Assembly: GCA_022843385.1 (NCBI GenBank)
Contig: JALHNT010000015.1
Span: 62,001 to 126,000, forward strand
From: Anaerolineae bacterium
Lineage (GTDB): Bacteria > Chloroflexota > Anaerolineae > Aggregatilineales > Phototrophicaceae
Reading direction: 5' to 3'
Length of the DNA stretch: 64,000 nt
The translations under genes and the position numbers were made by a program. The number at the start of each line of letters is the position of its first letter. The stretch's first letter is position 1. Positions 52,621-61,276 of this stretch are shown in pieces. The notes beneath the pieces are model-generated. The model did no database searches. It was not told the DNA's origin and saw only the letters and a program-made list of their open reading frames with translations.

Positions 52621-53568
52621 CTATGGACACCAGACGCACCAGGGCGGAAAGGTCGGTCTGGCCGTTGGCGTGGCAGTTGGGATGAGCCGCTGTAAGGTCG
52701 GGATCACGGCATCGCTGCCGAGGTTGCCAACACATTCGGTCTGAGCCGCAACTGACCAGTAGGCGACATTCCCGCCGGTCAGGTGATGATCCTGTCCGCC
52801 TGACAAGGGATCGAGCGCCCAGCCCAGGCGCAGCGGTTCGCCCAGCGGCGTATAAGCCGCCAGCGTGAAGCGATAGGTTTCGTCAGGCGCGACGGTCAGG
52901 GCATCGCTGATGCGCGACTCGGGTGGGATGGCTGCCGCGCGAGCTGCTTCGGCTGATGCCCACCACTGGCCGGCGCGTTCACTGGCTGAAGTCCGCAGCG
53001 CGGCCACAAAGACCTGTCCGCCGGGAATGGTGACATACGAGACAGTACCGATGTTTTCCAGTTCAATCCCCCAGGTGACAATCTGACGATCGGCACTGAA
53101 CGGGATGACGGCGACTGACTCGATCCGCAGGCGCAGGCTGACAGCCGAGGCGAAGCCGCCGGTGTAGACATCAGCGCCCAGGTGAAACGGTCCGGTGGTG
53201 ACCAGCGGTGTTGGAGTGGGCCAGGGTGTGAATGTGGGGCGCGGTGTGCTGATCGCCCCTGTCAGGGTGTACCCGGGTTGTTGATACAGGCCGCCCGAAG
53301 CCGGCGTATTCGTGGCACAGACGCGGCCATTCCAGAGGCAGCCTGGAACCGGGGTGAAGGTGGCATAGCCTGAAGGCGGTATATAGATGGGTGGTTGTAC
53401 CTGGGTGGGCAGCGCGGTATGGGTCGGGCGCGGTGTGCTGCTGGGGCAGATGAATTGGGGCAGATCCAAAATCCGCACCTGTTGGGCGGTTGTGCCAGCA
53501 CCACAGGCCAGGGCGACTGCAAGCATGGGCCATAGACACCAATGCCACTTCCAGGACGAATGGTTCAT
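52621..53568 (-). CDS. Putative lipoprotein of the conjugation operon
   Basis: 315 residues with a signal peptide ending at a lipobox-like LACG (PMLAVALACG). A Pro/Thr-rich linker (TPRPTHTALPTQVQPP, TPRPTFTPWPTPTPL) leads to a beta-sandwich-like domain (FHLGADVYTGGFASAVSLRL, GQVFVAALRTSA). The last residues are again Thr/Pro-rich. The ATG overlaps the upstream stop by 4 bases. Position suggests a surface-exposed channel or adhesion part. No family identified. Confidence 0.6.
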   Translation of the reverse strand: MNHSSWKWHWCLWPMLAVALACGAGTTAQQVRILDLPQFICPSSTPRPTHTALPTQVQPPIYIPPSGYATFTPVPGCLWNGRVCATNTPASGGLYQQPGYTLTGAISTPRPTFTPWPTPTPLVTTGPFHLGADVYTGGFASAVSLRLRIESVAVIPFSADRQIVTWGIELENIGTVSYVTIPGGQVFVAALRTSASERAGQWWASAEAARAAAIPPESRISDALTVAPDETYRFTLAAYTPLGEPLRLGWALDPLSGGQDHHLTGGNVAYWSVAAQTECVGNLGSDAVIPTLQRLIPTATPTARPTFPPWCVWCP

Positions 53569-54803
53569 GGGATCAGTCCTGGCTGGACGCCGGCCTCCAG
53601 CAGCAGCGTCCAGCGAGTGATCTGGCTGCGCTGGCTGCGACGAATATCGAATGTCTCCCCCAGATAAGGCACCAGGGCGGTGACGGGGACATGGGTTTGA
53701 GCCTGCAACCGGACAAAGCCCACCGGATCGGTCAGGCCGCTGGCAAGCAGGCGATTGGTGGTGGTATCCACCAGCCGTACTGACAGGTTTTCTACGCCTT
53801 CATTGGGTTCAGCCACGCCATTGCGGTTCAGATCATAAGCGACGACGACTTCCACTGTGATGAGCGCTGGCGGGAGGCTGGTGAGCGTCGGCAGCGGCGT
53901 TGGCGGGCCGGAGATCAGCCTGATCTCCAGTGCTTCGCCCGAAGATGGATATTCGTCGGCTGGTATCGCTTCAAGCGTAGCGGCGCGGGTTGGCAGCGGC
54001 GGCCCCCGGAACACATCAACCGCGTCGATAAGGATCGAGGTGATGCCTGACTGAACCGCATCTGCCCGAACATCCAGCAGGTGATAACCGGCTGCAAAGA
54101 AGAATGGACCCGCCTGCTGCAAGCGGCTGTCATCCGCCTGTGTGTTCACACGGGCAATAATCTGCTCATCAAGCAGCAGCGTCAGTGATCCACCTTGCGG
54201 ATGAGTTAGGTATAGAAGGCGAACGCCCTCCCCGGTGAAGGGAAAGCGCAGTGTTGCCTGTGCCGAGGCCGACTCGCGATACCCACCAGCAGATGCGACC
54301 GGGTCATGCCGGATACTCCACGACCCGATCATGGGAATGAGCTGATTACTTTCAAAGCGTGACCAGCCAAAACCTGGTGTTGGCGTGTCAGCCACAGTGG
54401 CGGGCTGGATCACTGGCGCGGGCGGCAGCGCAGTGGGAATGACTGGAGCAGCGCTGGTCGGGTAAACCAGCACTGGCACAGTTACGACCAGCGGCGGTTG
54501 CGTCAAGATGATCGTCTGGACGACAGGCGTCCAGGTTGAGGTCAGGGTAGGGCTGGGCGATGAGCTGACGGTTGCCGTTTCAGTGGCGGTGGCGGTCTCC
54601 GTCGCTGTGATGGAGGATGTTTCAGTGGCGGTTGGGGTCTCGGTGTTTGTCGCAGTTGGAGCGTCTGTCGGTGTTTCCGTTGCAGTTGGCGGTGATGTCA
54701 GCGTGACGTCCTGGGCAGCAGCCAGCCGTGTGAACAGCAGCGTACTGAACAGCAGCCCGCAGAGCAGCAACAGACAACCAATCCCCAACACCAGCCGCAG
54801 CAT
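53565..54803 (-). CDS. Exported protein with Thr-rich linker, conjugation operon start
   Basis: 412 residues. A signal peptide (LVLGIGCLLLLCGLLFSTLL) is followed by a long Thr/Glu/Ala repeat region (PTATETPTDAPTATNTETPT and onward), typical of secreted Chloroflexota proteins. A globular part of beta character follows (VRLLYLTHPQGGSLTLLLDE). Near the C-terminus a second beta domain (AYDLNRNGVAEPNEGVENLS) resembles a SdrD/Cna-B-like fold of surface proteins. It is the first gene of the operon and probably mediates cell contact. Confidence 0.6.
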   Translation of the reverse strand: MLRLVLGIGCLLLLCGLLFSTLLFTRLAAAQDVTLTSPPTATETPTDAPTATNTETPTATETSSITATETATATETATVSSSPSPTLTSTWTPVVQTIILTQPPLVVTVPVLVYPTSAAPVIPTALPPAPVIQPATVADTPTPGFGWSRFESNQLIPMIGSWSIRHDPVASAGGYRESASAQATLRFPFTGEGVRLLYLTHPQGGSLTLLLDEQIIARVNTQADDSRLQQAGPFFFAAGYHLLDVRADAVQSGITSILIDAVDVFRGPPLPTRAATLEAIPADEYPSSGEALEIRLISGPPTPLPTLTSLPPALITVEVVVAYDLNRNGVAEPNEGVENLSVRLVDTTTNRLLASGLTDPVGFVRLQAQTHVPVTALVPYLGETFDIRRSQRSQITRWTLLLEAGVQPGLIP

Positions 54804-54921
54804 AGGCGATGCCCTGTTCTTATGCCGAGTGAAACCTCAACGCGCCCACCATAGCATGGACGCAGGCATCGGTTGTAGCGAGGAGTGGTGATCGGCGGCT
54901 CAGAGGATGGAGATGACGATC

Positions 54922-55584
54922 TCAGAAGGTTGAGATGAGGGAAGAAAGTTCACCCGCTGCGACTGGATGGGCTGGACGCTGGATCAGTCCCAGCGCCGCT
55001 AACCGATCGAGCAGTGCGCCGTTGGTTTCGGCTTCGAATTGTTCGCGCAAGTAACGCTGCACCTGATAAATGGCCTGAGTGGTACGGCCCAGGCGGACGG
55101 CAATCTGTCCGGCTGGTCGATACTGCGCCATCTGATCGATCACCTGGCGATGATAGGCTGTGATGCGCTGCACATAGGGCAGAAAATACTGATACTCGCT
55201 CAGGGCAGCAGAAGCGGACGGCGAGAGATACAGGCCGCCAGCCAGTACATCGCGAACGGCCTGTGGCAGGCGCTCCAGCAAGGTGTCTCCCAGATAGAGA
55301 TACCCTTTCGCGCCCTGGTGAATGGCCTGATGCACCCAGCAGGGTGTGATACAGGCTGAGAGGCGAATGACTTTAGGCATGCGACCCATCCCGGATCGCA
55401 GTTCAGGGACGCTTGCGAAATCATCCAGCAGGAGGAGGTCAGCGCTGCTCAGAGCCGGCTGAGCACCTTCTGATGAGCCATGGATGCGGAAGCCGAGAGG
55501 CAGCAGCGATTGTGTGATGGCGTATCCCAGCAGGTCGGAGCCATTGACGATCAGCACTGAGTGGGCGTGGGTGTTGAGTGGCAT
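54922..55584 (-). CDS. Response-regulator-like protein with LuxR-type HTH
   Basis: 220 residues. The N-terminal half has a receiver-like fold (SVLIVNGSDLLGYAITQSLL, LLLLDDFASVPEL), in which the usual phospho-acceptor Asp region is degenerate. The C-terminal half carries a helix-turn-helix with AVRLGRTTQAIYQVQRYLRE, comparable to NarL/FixJ outputs but divergent. It lies upstream of the exported-protein operon in the same direction and may control it. It is not adjacent to a histidine kinase. Confidence 0.55.
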   Translation of the reverse strand: MPLNTHAHSVLIVNGSDLLGYAITQSLLPLGFRIHGSSEGAQPALSSADLLLLDDFASVPELRSGMGRMPKVIRLSACITPCWVHQAIHQGAKGYLYLGDTLLERLPQAVRDVLAGGLYLSPSASAALSEYQYFLPYVQRITAYHRQVIDQMAQYRPAGQIAVRLGRTTQAIYQVQRYLREQFEAETNGALLDRLAALGLIQRPAHPVAAGELSSLISTF

Positions 55585-55868
55585 TCCGGCACTCGCTTTC
55601 TCATTGAAGGCCTATTTAGTGTGAATTATATCATAAAAACCGATTAATGTGTCGTTTTCCCGTCTTTTCCAGCACGGTGACATGGAGGTCTGATTGTCGC
55701 TGTTCCCAGTTTCCCGTGCAGCCACCCTGTCCCGCAGTGCTTCAGATGCTTGCCGGGAAAACTCCGGAGGCGCAACACGATGTCGTATCATTGAGAGAAT
55801 TGCCGGCAAAATACCGAGTGTCATCCGATTATCGTTGATATAATCAGATGGTAATACACTTGGACGTT

Positions 55869-56048
55869 ATGGATACCGAGCTGATCATGCCTGCATCTAT
55901 CCCTCCCGACTTCCTGCCTCGTTCGCGCCAGATCATCCTGCCTTTGGTCGGCAGTGAGGAGGAGCGCGAAGCGCTGCTCACGGACGCTTTTTTCTGCTAC
56001 CCGACTCCCGACTGTTCTATGAGATCAAACGGGAGGGCAGCCCGATGA
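55869..56048 (+). CDS. First half of a split effector-associated domain
   Basis: A short frame (59 residues from the ATG at 55869; a further ATG at 55848) reads PASIPPDFLPRSRQIILPLV and SEEEREALLTDAFF before it becomes unlike any family. At 55988 it meets the run T TTT TTC. A -1 shift there continues in the frame of the gene at 56045 as LLPDSRLFYEIKREGSP and restores a full EAD, matching the EAD of target 1 across the join. Its TGA overlaps the downstream ATG (ATGA). Either programmed frameshifting, independent coupled translation, a phase-variable tract or an assembly indel could explain it. Confidence 0.6.
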   Translation: MDTELIMPASIPPDFLPRSRQIILPLVGSEEEREALLTDAFFCYPTPDCSMRSNGRAAR

Positions 56049-59000
56049 GTTTTACGACTCTGTGTATTCAGAAGCTGATGACATATGGCTGCATCACCGC
56101 GGAGACCCATGCGCTGGGGCGGCTGCTGGACGCCGCCCGGCTGTACTGCGGCGTGGACAAACACGGCGAGATCGATGCACTCAGCGGCATTGCCAATCGT
56201 TTGTGTGCCGAACAGCCCGCCGAGCGCGAGGTTTTTACATCGCCCGCGGCAGACCCGGCACCGCAGCAAAGCAGCGCCACCCCGCCTGCCGAGCGCCGCC
56301 CGACGGTATTTGTCAGTTACTCGCACGCCAACGATGTCTTCGCGCAAAAGCTGGTCGCTGACCTGAATAAGGCGGGTCATGCGACGTGGATTGATACCAG
56401 TGCCATCAAAGGCGGGGCGGACTGGCAGCGGGCAATATGCGATGGCATCAACCTCTCGTATACGCTGGTGGTCATCTGCACTCATAAGGCGCTGGAAAGC
56501 GAGTACGTCTGGGACGAAATCCAGTGGGCGCGCACTCGCCACAAGCACATCCTCCCGGCGCTGCTGGAAGATGTGATCGGTGATGACCGCTTCTTTGGGC
56601 TGCATCGCTATCAGGGCATCCGCTTCGACCGCCTAGCCTATGAAGCAGCGGTGGCTGAACTGCTGGCCAGCCTGGGGCCGGCGCCGGAATATGATCCTGG
56701 CGCTCTAGCGCGCGTGCCATCGCGCCGCGAGTATGAACTGGCCTATCTCGACCGGCTGCGCTTCGATGACTTTCGCCTGGAGAAGTTTGAACTGGCCGAG
56801 TATGCGGCATTGGCCGGGGTTTCGCAGCAGCAGAATGTGAGCCGTGATGGCTGGCAGGCGCTGGCGATGCAGCAGGAATTCGCGGTGATCCGCGCGGTCA
56901 AACGTGACAGCGAGGAGCTGGAAGGCGCGCCGGAAGCTTTCACCGATGCTGTCAGCCGCATCAGCGAACTGCGCCGGGTGGTGGTGCTGGGTGAGCCGGG
57001 GGCGGGCAAGACGCACACGCTGCGCGCCATCGCCAAGCCGCTGTACATCGCCGCGCTGAACGACCCTGCCGCGCCGATCCCGCTGCTGGTCAAGCTGGGC
57101 AGCTGGGACAAAGCCGACCAGCCCTTCGCCGAATTCCTGCGTGGGGCATTGGGCGAACTGGGCGGCTCGCTGGACGAGCTGCTGGAGGCGAAGCGGGCCG
57201 TGCTGCTGCTGGACGGGCTGAACGAGTTTCCTGCCGACCAGCGCCCGCACAAGTACCCACAGGTCGAGGCTTTCATCCAGGCGCATCCTGATGTGATGGC
57301 TGTCGTCACCTGCCGCGAAGCCGATTACCCGATCAGCCTGCACCTGAACAAAGTGCTGATCCGCCCGCTCGACCCGCTGCGAATTCGCGATTTTGCTCGG
57401 CGGGCGCTGCGGCTGAAAAGTGAGGACGCCGGCGAAACATTCTTCTGGAAGCTGGCTGGTGGAGATGCGATACAGGCAGTGTGGAAAAAGTGGGAACGTA
57501 CTGGTGCAGATTTTCTGTTGTTCTGGACAGCGCCGGATGTGCCACGCGAAAACCCGAACATTTATGGCGTGACCAGTGGCACGGATGACAGCGTGTGGCG
57601 TGAACAGGTACGGAATAGCGCGTCAATCATGCGGCTTGCCAGCAACCCGTATATGCTGCGGATGCTGCTGGACGTGTATATCCAGTACAAGGGTACGCTG
57701 CCGGCCAATCGTGGGCAGTTGTTCGACCAGTTCGTGACCGTGCTGCTGGAACGCGAGAAGCTGGCGCGGATCGACGCTGCCACCAACGTCGTCACACTGA
57801 CTGATGAGGCGCGGGCGCTGCTGGTTGGATTACAGCAGGTTGCCTTTCAGATGCAGGTACGGCGGGCCGAAAGCGGCGCAGATGACGAAACCAGCGCCGG
57901 GACCTCGCTGGATCTGGCGGCGGTGCGCGATATTCTCAATGATCGGCTGCTCTACCTGGCGGTCAGCAGCAGTATCCTGATCAGCGGGGATGACGTGCGC
58001 TTCAGCCACCAGCTCCTGCAGGAATACTTCGCCGCGAAGTACATGGACAGCGAAATCCAGGCGGGGCGGCTGAAGGCGGAAACCATCTGGAAACCGGAGA
58101 AGTGGTGGGAACGCACCAACTGGGAAGAAGCTGCGATCCTGCTGGCCGGGCTGTACAGCGATGATTGCAGCCGGATGGTGGAATGGGTGAACGCCGCCAA
58201 TCCTGAAGCTGCTGCTTTGTGCGTGATGCGCAGCGGCGCAGCGCTGGCTGAAGCCACCGGTGAACGGCTGCGGCGAGAATGGCTTGTGCGCCTGACGGAT
58301 ACGCAGGCCGAACCCAACCCCCTGGCTCGTGCCGCGGTCGGGCGGGCACTGGAACTGTTCAGGATTGGCGGCCAGACTGCCGATAACCGCTCCGGTGTGG
58401 CGCTGCGTCCGGATGGCTTGCCCAACATCGATTGGGTGACGATCCCGGCGGGAGAGTTCATTTATGGGGATGATAAGAAAGACTATCCCAATTTCGCCCA
58501 ACCGGCTGACCTGCAGGTTCTGACACTGCCCGCATTCCAGATCAGCCGCTACCCGATTACCTACGAGCAGTTCCAGGCGTTCATCGACGACCCAGAAGGC
58601 TTCCATGACGGGCGCTGGTGGGAAGGGCTGGCGCTGCCGAAAGGCCATAATAGTGCACCGGGCGAGCAGAGCTTCCAGGGCGGGAATCACCCGTGCGAGA
58701 ATGTGAGTTGGTACGACGCCCTGGCGTTCTGCTGCTGGCTGTCGTGGCGGCTGGGAGGGGGGTACACGTTAGACAACATCGGCGCATGGGCGGTGCGGCT
58801 GCCGACGGAACAGGAATGGGAGAAGGCGGCGCGGGGGACTGCTGGACGCAGGTATCCGTATGGGGATGAATTCGACGCAGCGAAGGGCAACACGAGCGAG
58901 ACGGGCGTTGGTCAGACGAGCGCAGTGGGCCTGTTCGCGGAGGGAGACACGTCGCACTGGGGCAAGCCGATTTCTGACCTTTCGGGCAATGTATGGGAGT

Positions 59001-59206
59001 GGTGTCTGACGGACTATCGTAGTCGTGCGCCGAGGGCGGAGGACGAGAACTTGCGTTCTGATGACTCGCGTGTGCTGCGGGGTGGCTCGTGGAGCTACAG
59101 TCAGGGCCTTGCGCGCGCTGCCTTCCGCAACTCCAACCATCCCTCCAATCGTTTCAGCCTTTTCGGTTTTCGGGTGGTGTGCCGTCCCCCATCTCCTGGC
59201 CACTGA
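56045..59206 (+). CDS. DGR target 3: (split EAD)-TIR-NACHT-FGE variable protein
   Basis: 1053 residues from the ATG at 56045, with GGGAGG 8-9 bases upstream. Residues 1-55 are the second half of an EAD (LMTYGCITAETHALGRLLDA). A TIR domain lies at about 84-190 (TVFVSYSHANDVFAQKLVAD). The NACHT part has P-loop VLGEPGAGKTHTLR (about 313) and Walker B AVLLLDGLNEF (about 385). From about 795 the FGE-sulfatase domain runs to the end and closes with VR3 (about 1008-1048). It is the same plan as target 1 but more distant in sequence. It lies about 18 kb from the TR and 16 kb from the reverse transcriptase. The first half of the EAD is in another frame (see 55869). Confidence 0.88.
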   Translation: MSFTTLCIQKLMTYGCITAETHALGRLLDAARLYCGVDKHGEIDALSGIANRLCAEQPAEREVFTSPAADPAPQQSSATPPAERRPTVFVSYSHANDVFAQKLVADLNKAGHATWIDTSAIKGGADWQRAICDGINLSYTLVVICTHKALESEYVWDEIQWARTRHKHILPALLEDVIGDDRFFGLHRYQGIRFDRLAYEAAVAELLASLGPAPEYDPGALARVPSRREYELAYLDRLRFDDFRLEKFELAEYAALAGVSQQQNVSRDGWQALAMQQEFAVIRAVKRDSEELEGAPEAFTDAVSRISELRRVVVLGEPGAGKTHTLRAIAKPLYIAALNDPAAPIPLLVKLGSWDKADQPFAEFLRGALGELGGSLDELLEAKRAVLLLDGLNEFPADQRPHKYPQVEAFIQAHPDVMAVVTCREADYPISLHLNKVLIRPLDPLRIRDFARRALRLKSEDAGETFFWKLAGGDAIQAVWKKWERTGADFLLFWTAPDVPRENPNIYGVTSGTDDSVWREQVRNSASIMRLASNPYMLRMLLDVYIQYKGTLPANRGQLFDQFVTVLLEREKLARIDAATNVVTLTDEARALLVGLQQVAFQMQVRRAESGADDETSAGTSLDLAAVRDILNDRLLYLAVSSSILISGDDVRFSHQLLQEYFAAKYMDSEIQAGRLKAETIWKPEKWWERTNWEEAAILLAGLYSDDCSRMVEWVNAANPEAAALCVMRSGAALAEATGERLRREWLVRLTDTQAEPNPLARAAVGRALELFRIGGQTADNRSGVALRPDGLPNIDWVTIPAGEFIYGDDKKDYPNFAQPADLQVLTLPAFQISRYPITYEQFQAFIDDPEGFHDGRWWEGLALPKGHNSAPGEQSFQGGNHPCENVSWYDALAFCCWLSWRLGGGYTLDNIGAWAVRLPTEQEWEKAARGTAGRRYPYGDEFDAAKGNTSETGVGQTSAVGLFAEGDTSHWGKPISDLSGNVWEWCLTDYRSRAPRAEDENLRSDDSRVLRGGSWSYSQGLARAAFRNSNHPSNRFSLFGFRVVCRPPSPGH
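59069..59188 (+). repeat. DGR variable repeat 3 (VR3)
   Basis: 120 bases colinear with TR 37559-37678. Eighteen TR adenines are replaced and no other base differs. It reads RGGSWSYSQGLARAAFRNSN and ends with FRVVCRP. Confidence 0.95.
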
Positions 59207-59213
59207 CCACTGG

Positions 59214-59267
59214 GCGTGAGCGAAGCGAGCGCGTCTTTTGTCTTTTGTTCTTCTCCGCGAAGCGGAG
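59214..59267 (+). other. Tandem GNA-triloop hairpins downstream of VR3
   Basis: Hairpin A GCGTGAGC-GAA-GCGAGCGC (59214-59232) keeps the tandem G-A mismatch with a T-G wobble. Hairpin B CTCCGC-GAA-GCGGAG (59253-59267) contains GCGAAGC, a well-known extremely stable DNA mini-hairpin, and is followed by a T-rich tract. Hairpin A begins exactly 25 bases after VR3. Confidence 0.75.
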
Positions 59268-59312
59268 TCGATTTCTTTCAGGTTTGGGGTTTAACCAATC
59301 AGGGAGTTGAAT

Positions 59313-60113
59313 GTGGATCGGAACTGCTTTAACGAGATCATCGCGCTGCTGCGCCCGTATCTGGATGTGCCGGAGACGCGCCAGGCGATCCTGCAAACGG
59401 CGTGGTTCGGCTCGCCGCTGCTGCACCAGGTGAGCTGGACGGGCAATGCGCAGACCTTCACCGTGTTGGCGGTCAACACGGCTTTGAAATTCGGCGAGAT
59501 CGAAGCTGGCATCCCGGCGATTCGCGCTCTGCTGGAAGGTCTGCGCCCGCAGGTGGGTTATGATGTGCAGGCGAAGATCGATGCGATTCTGGCGCGCTGT
59601 TTTGAACTCGCCGATCAGTCCAAAGCACTGGCTGAAGTCCCGGCGCTGCCTGCTGCCAGCAACTCGGCAGCTCAGGCGCACTTCTTCATCTCCTATTCCA
59701 GCGCCGACCGTGCCGCGTTCGTTGATCGGCTGGCAAAGGATCTAACGGGCGCGGGTTATGCCATGTGGGTCGACAATCTCGGGCCACAGTACAACGGCAT
59801 CACAGCGGGCAAGGCCTGGCAGCAGGAGCTGGCGGACGCCCTGCATCAGGCGGCGCTGGTGATTTTTGTGATCACGCCCGACAGCATTCGCTCGGCCTGG
59901 TGTCAGGCGGAACTGCGACGCGCTGTCGAACAGAACACGCCGGTCATTCCGGTGCTGGCGCGCCCGCTCAAGGATGAGGATAGAGCGCTGGTGGGGCAGA
60001 TTCAGCTTGGGGATCAGCGCCTGAGCGACCTGCAGTACCGCGATTTTGTCGTGCTGGGGTATGATAAAGGGCTGGACATTCTGCTGACCGATATCGCCAG
60101 ACACCTGAAATAG
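59313..60113 (+). CDS. EAD-TIR protein
   Basis: 266 residues. I prefer the GTG at 59313, with AGGGAG 6 bases upstream, over a TTG at 59307 that is too close to that site. Residues 1-90 are an EAD (FNEIIALLRPYLDVPETRQA, GSPLLHQVSWTGNAQ). A TIR domain follows from about 122 (AHFFISYSSADRAAFVDRLA, then VIFVITPDSIRSAWCQAELR). It has neither NACHT nor FGE, so it could be a partner that docks on the larger proteins through EAD-EAD contacts. Its 3' end is duplicated at 61974-62082. Confidence 0.8.
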   Translation: MDRNCFNEIIALLRPYLDVPETRQAILQTAWFGSPLLHQVSWTGNAQTFTVLAVNTALKFGEIEAGIPAIRALLEGLRPQVGYDVQAKIDAILARCFELADQSKALAEVPALPAASNSAAQAHFFISYSSADRAAFVDRLAKDLTGAGYAMWVDNLGPQYNGITAGKAWQQELADALHQAALVIFVITPDSIRSAWCQAELRRAVEQNTPVIPVLARPLKDEDRALVGQIQLGDQRLSDLQYRDFVVLGYDKGLDILLTDIARHLK

Positions 60114-60128
60114 GAGCGACTACCGCGC

Positions 60129-61226
60129 ATGGATCGTGAATTACGCCGCCGCGTCGTGCAATTTCTGGAACAGCATATTGGGGCAACGGCTGCTGATCGT
60201 GAAGCGGTGCTGTCCAATGCGCTGCATGGGTGCCTTGTTCTCAGGCAGATTGGCCATCTTGAGGAAAATACCTCGGCATTCGTCGGTACTATGGTAGACA
60301 CTCTCTATAAATATGGGCGCTGCGATGGCGACACAGAACCCTCATTGGTGGTGCTGATGCGGTACATTGGCTCGCAAAAAGGCCCGGACGTGCAGGCCAT
60401 GGCCGATGCACTGTGTGGTGACTTACTGCGCGATGGTACCAATTCACCCAAACGCATTAAGGAGCATGTGCCTGCTTTCCTACGAGGTTCCTATTCTTTT
60501 CGTACGTCACTGTTGCTGTTGCTGCTGGTCATTGCAGCAACCTTGGTGCTTCCGTGGTTAAATGGCGAACGGTTGCGGTGGTTAGCACAGTCTCGAAGCC
60601 AGCCTGTGTATATCGCCTCACTAAATCTCTATATGGAGCCGTTCGAAGTTACAGTAGAACGGTATCATATGTGTGTTGAAGCAGAAGAGTGTAAAGCACC
60701 TCTAGAAGAGAAGGATGGTGAGAAAAATCCCTACTATGTTAGGGGTTCAGACCAGTTTCCGGCAGTAGCAGTTAGTTCAACTGAAGCATTTAAGTTCTGC
60801 CGTTGGATTGATCGGCGACTGCCTACAGTGCAGGAATGGCTATATGTTGCTAGGGGCGGTGAAAGTCAGACCGATTTTCCATGGAGTGATGAATTACCGG
60901 ACAGCAGTCGTGCCAACCTCTATTATGAGTCGCGTGAGAGCAGCAGTTTCCTTGAACCGGTGGGTGGACGCCCTGGTGGTGCCTTTCGAGGTATTCATGA
61001 CCTGATTGGGAATGCCAGTGAGTGGACAGTGTCAGTTGCCGAAAGTGGCAATTATGAACATGATAGCCGTATCTGGATTAGCCTGGACAACTTACCCAAT
61101 GCACTGTACACCGTAGGCGGGAGTTACAGTACAACCCCGGAAGCCCTGCAGCAATTAGGGACGATGATAGCGAGTACTAATGCAAGTGCACTTCGCCTGC
61201 AAATAGGTTTTCGTTGCGTCCAATAG
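60129..61226 (+). CDS. Membrane-anchored EAD-FGE protein
   Basis: 365 residues. Residues 1-105 are an EAD nearly identical in style to that of the gene at 62096 (LRRRVVQFLEQHIGATAADR). One membrane helix follows (SLLLLLLVIAATLVLPWL, about 127-145). The rest is an FGE-sulfatase domain (YMEPFEVTVERYHMCVE, DLIGNASEWTVS, QIGFRCVQ). The end lacks the RVLRGGS/FRVVCRP template matches, so it is not a DGR target. The second half is visibly poorer in G and C than the first, suggesting a joined origin. It may present an undiversified sensor outside the membrane. Confidence 0.75.
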   Translation: MDRELRRRVVQFLEQHIGATAADREAVLSNALHGCLVLRQIGHLEENTSAFVGTMVDTLYKYGRCDGDTEPSLVVLMRYIGSQKGPDVQAMADALCGDLLRDGTNSPKRIKEHVPAFLRGSYSFRTSLLLLLLVIAATLVLPWLNGERLRWLAQSRSQPVYIASLNLYMEPFEVTVERYHMCVEAEECKAPLEEKDGEKNPYYVRGSDQFPAVAVSSTEAFKFCRWIDRRLPTVQEWLYVARGGESQTDFPWSDELPDSSRANLYYESRESSSFLEPVGGRPGGAFRGIHDLIGNASEWTVSVAESGNYEHDSRIWISLDNLPNALYTVGGSYSTTPEALQQLGTMIASTNASALRLQIGFRCVQ

Positions 61227-61276
61227 CTTTGGTGGTAAGATAATATAGTCGCAAGATTATTAAAGGGTGTCGGTAA

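Noticed and set aside
33920..59206. Active formylglycine-generating enzymes
   Set aside because: The three DGR targets have alanine where catalytic FGE has cysteine before the RAA.R segment, so the fold is more likely a binding scaffold.
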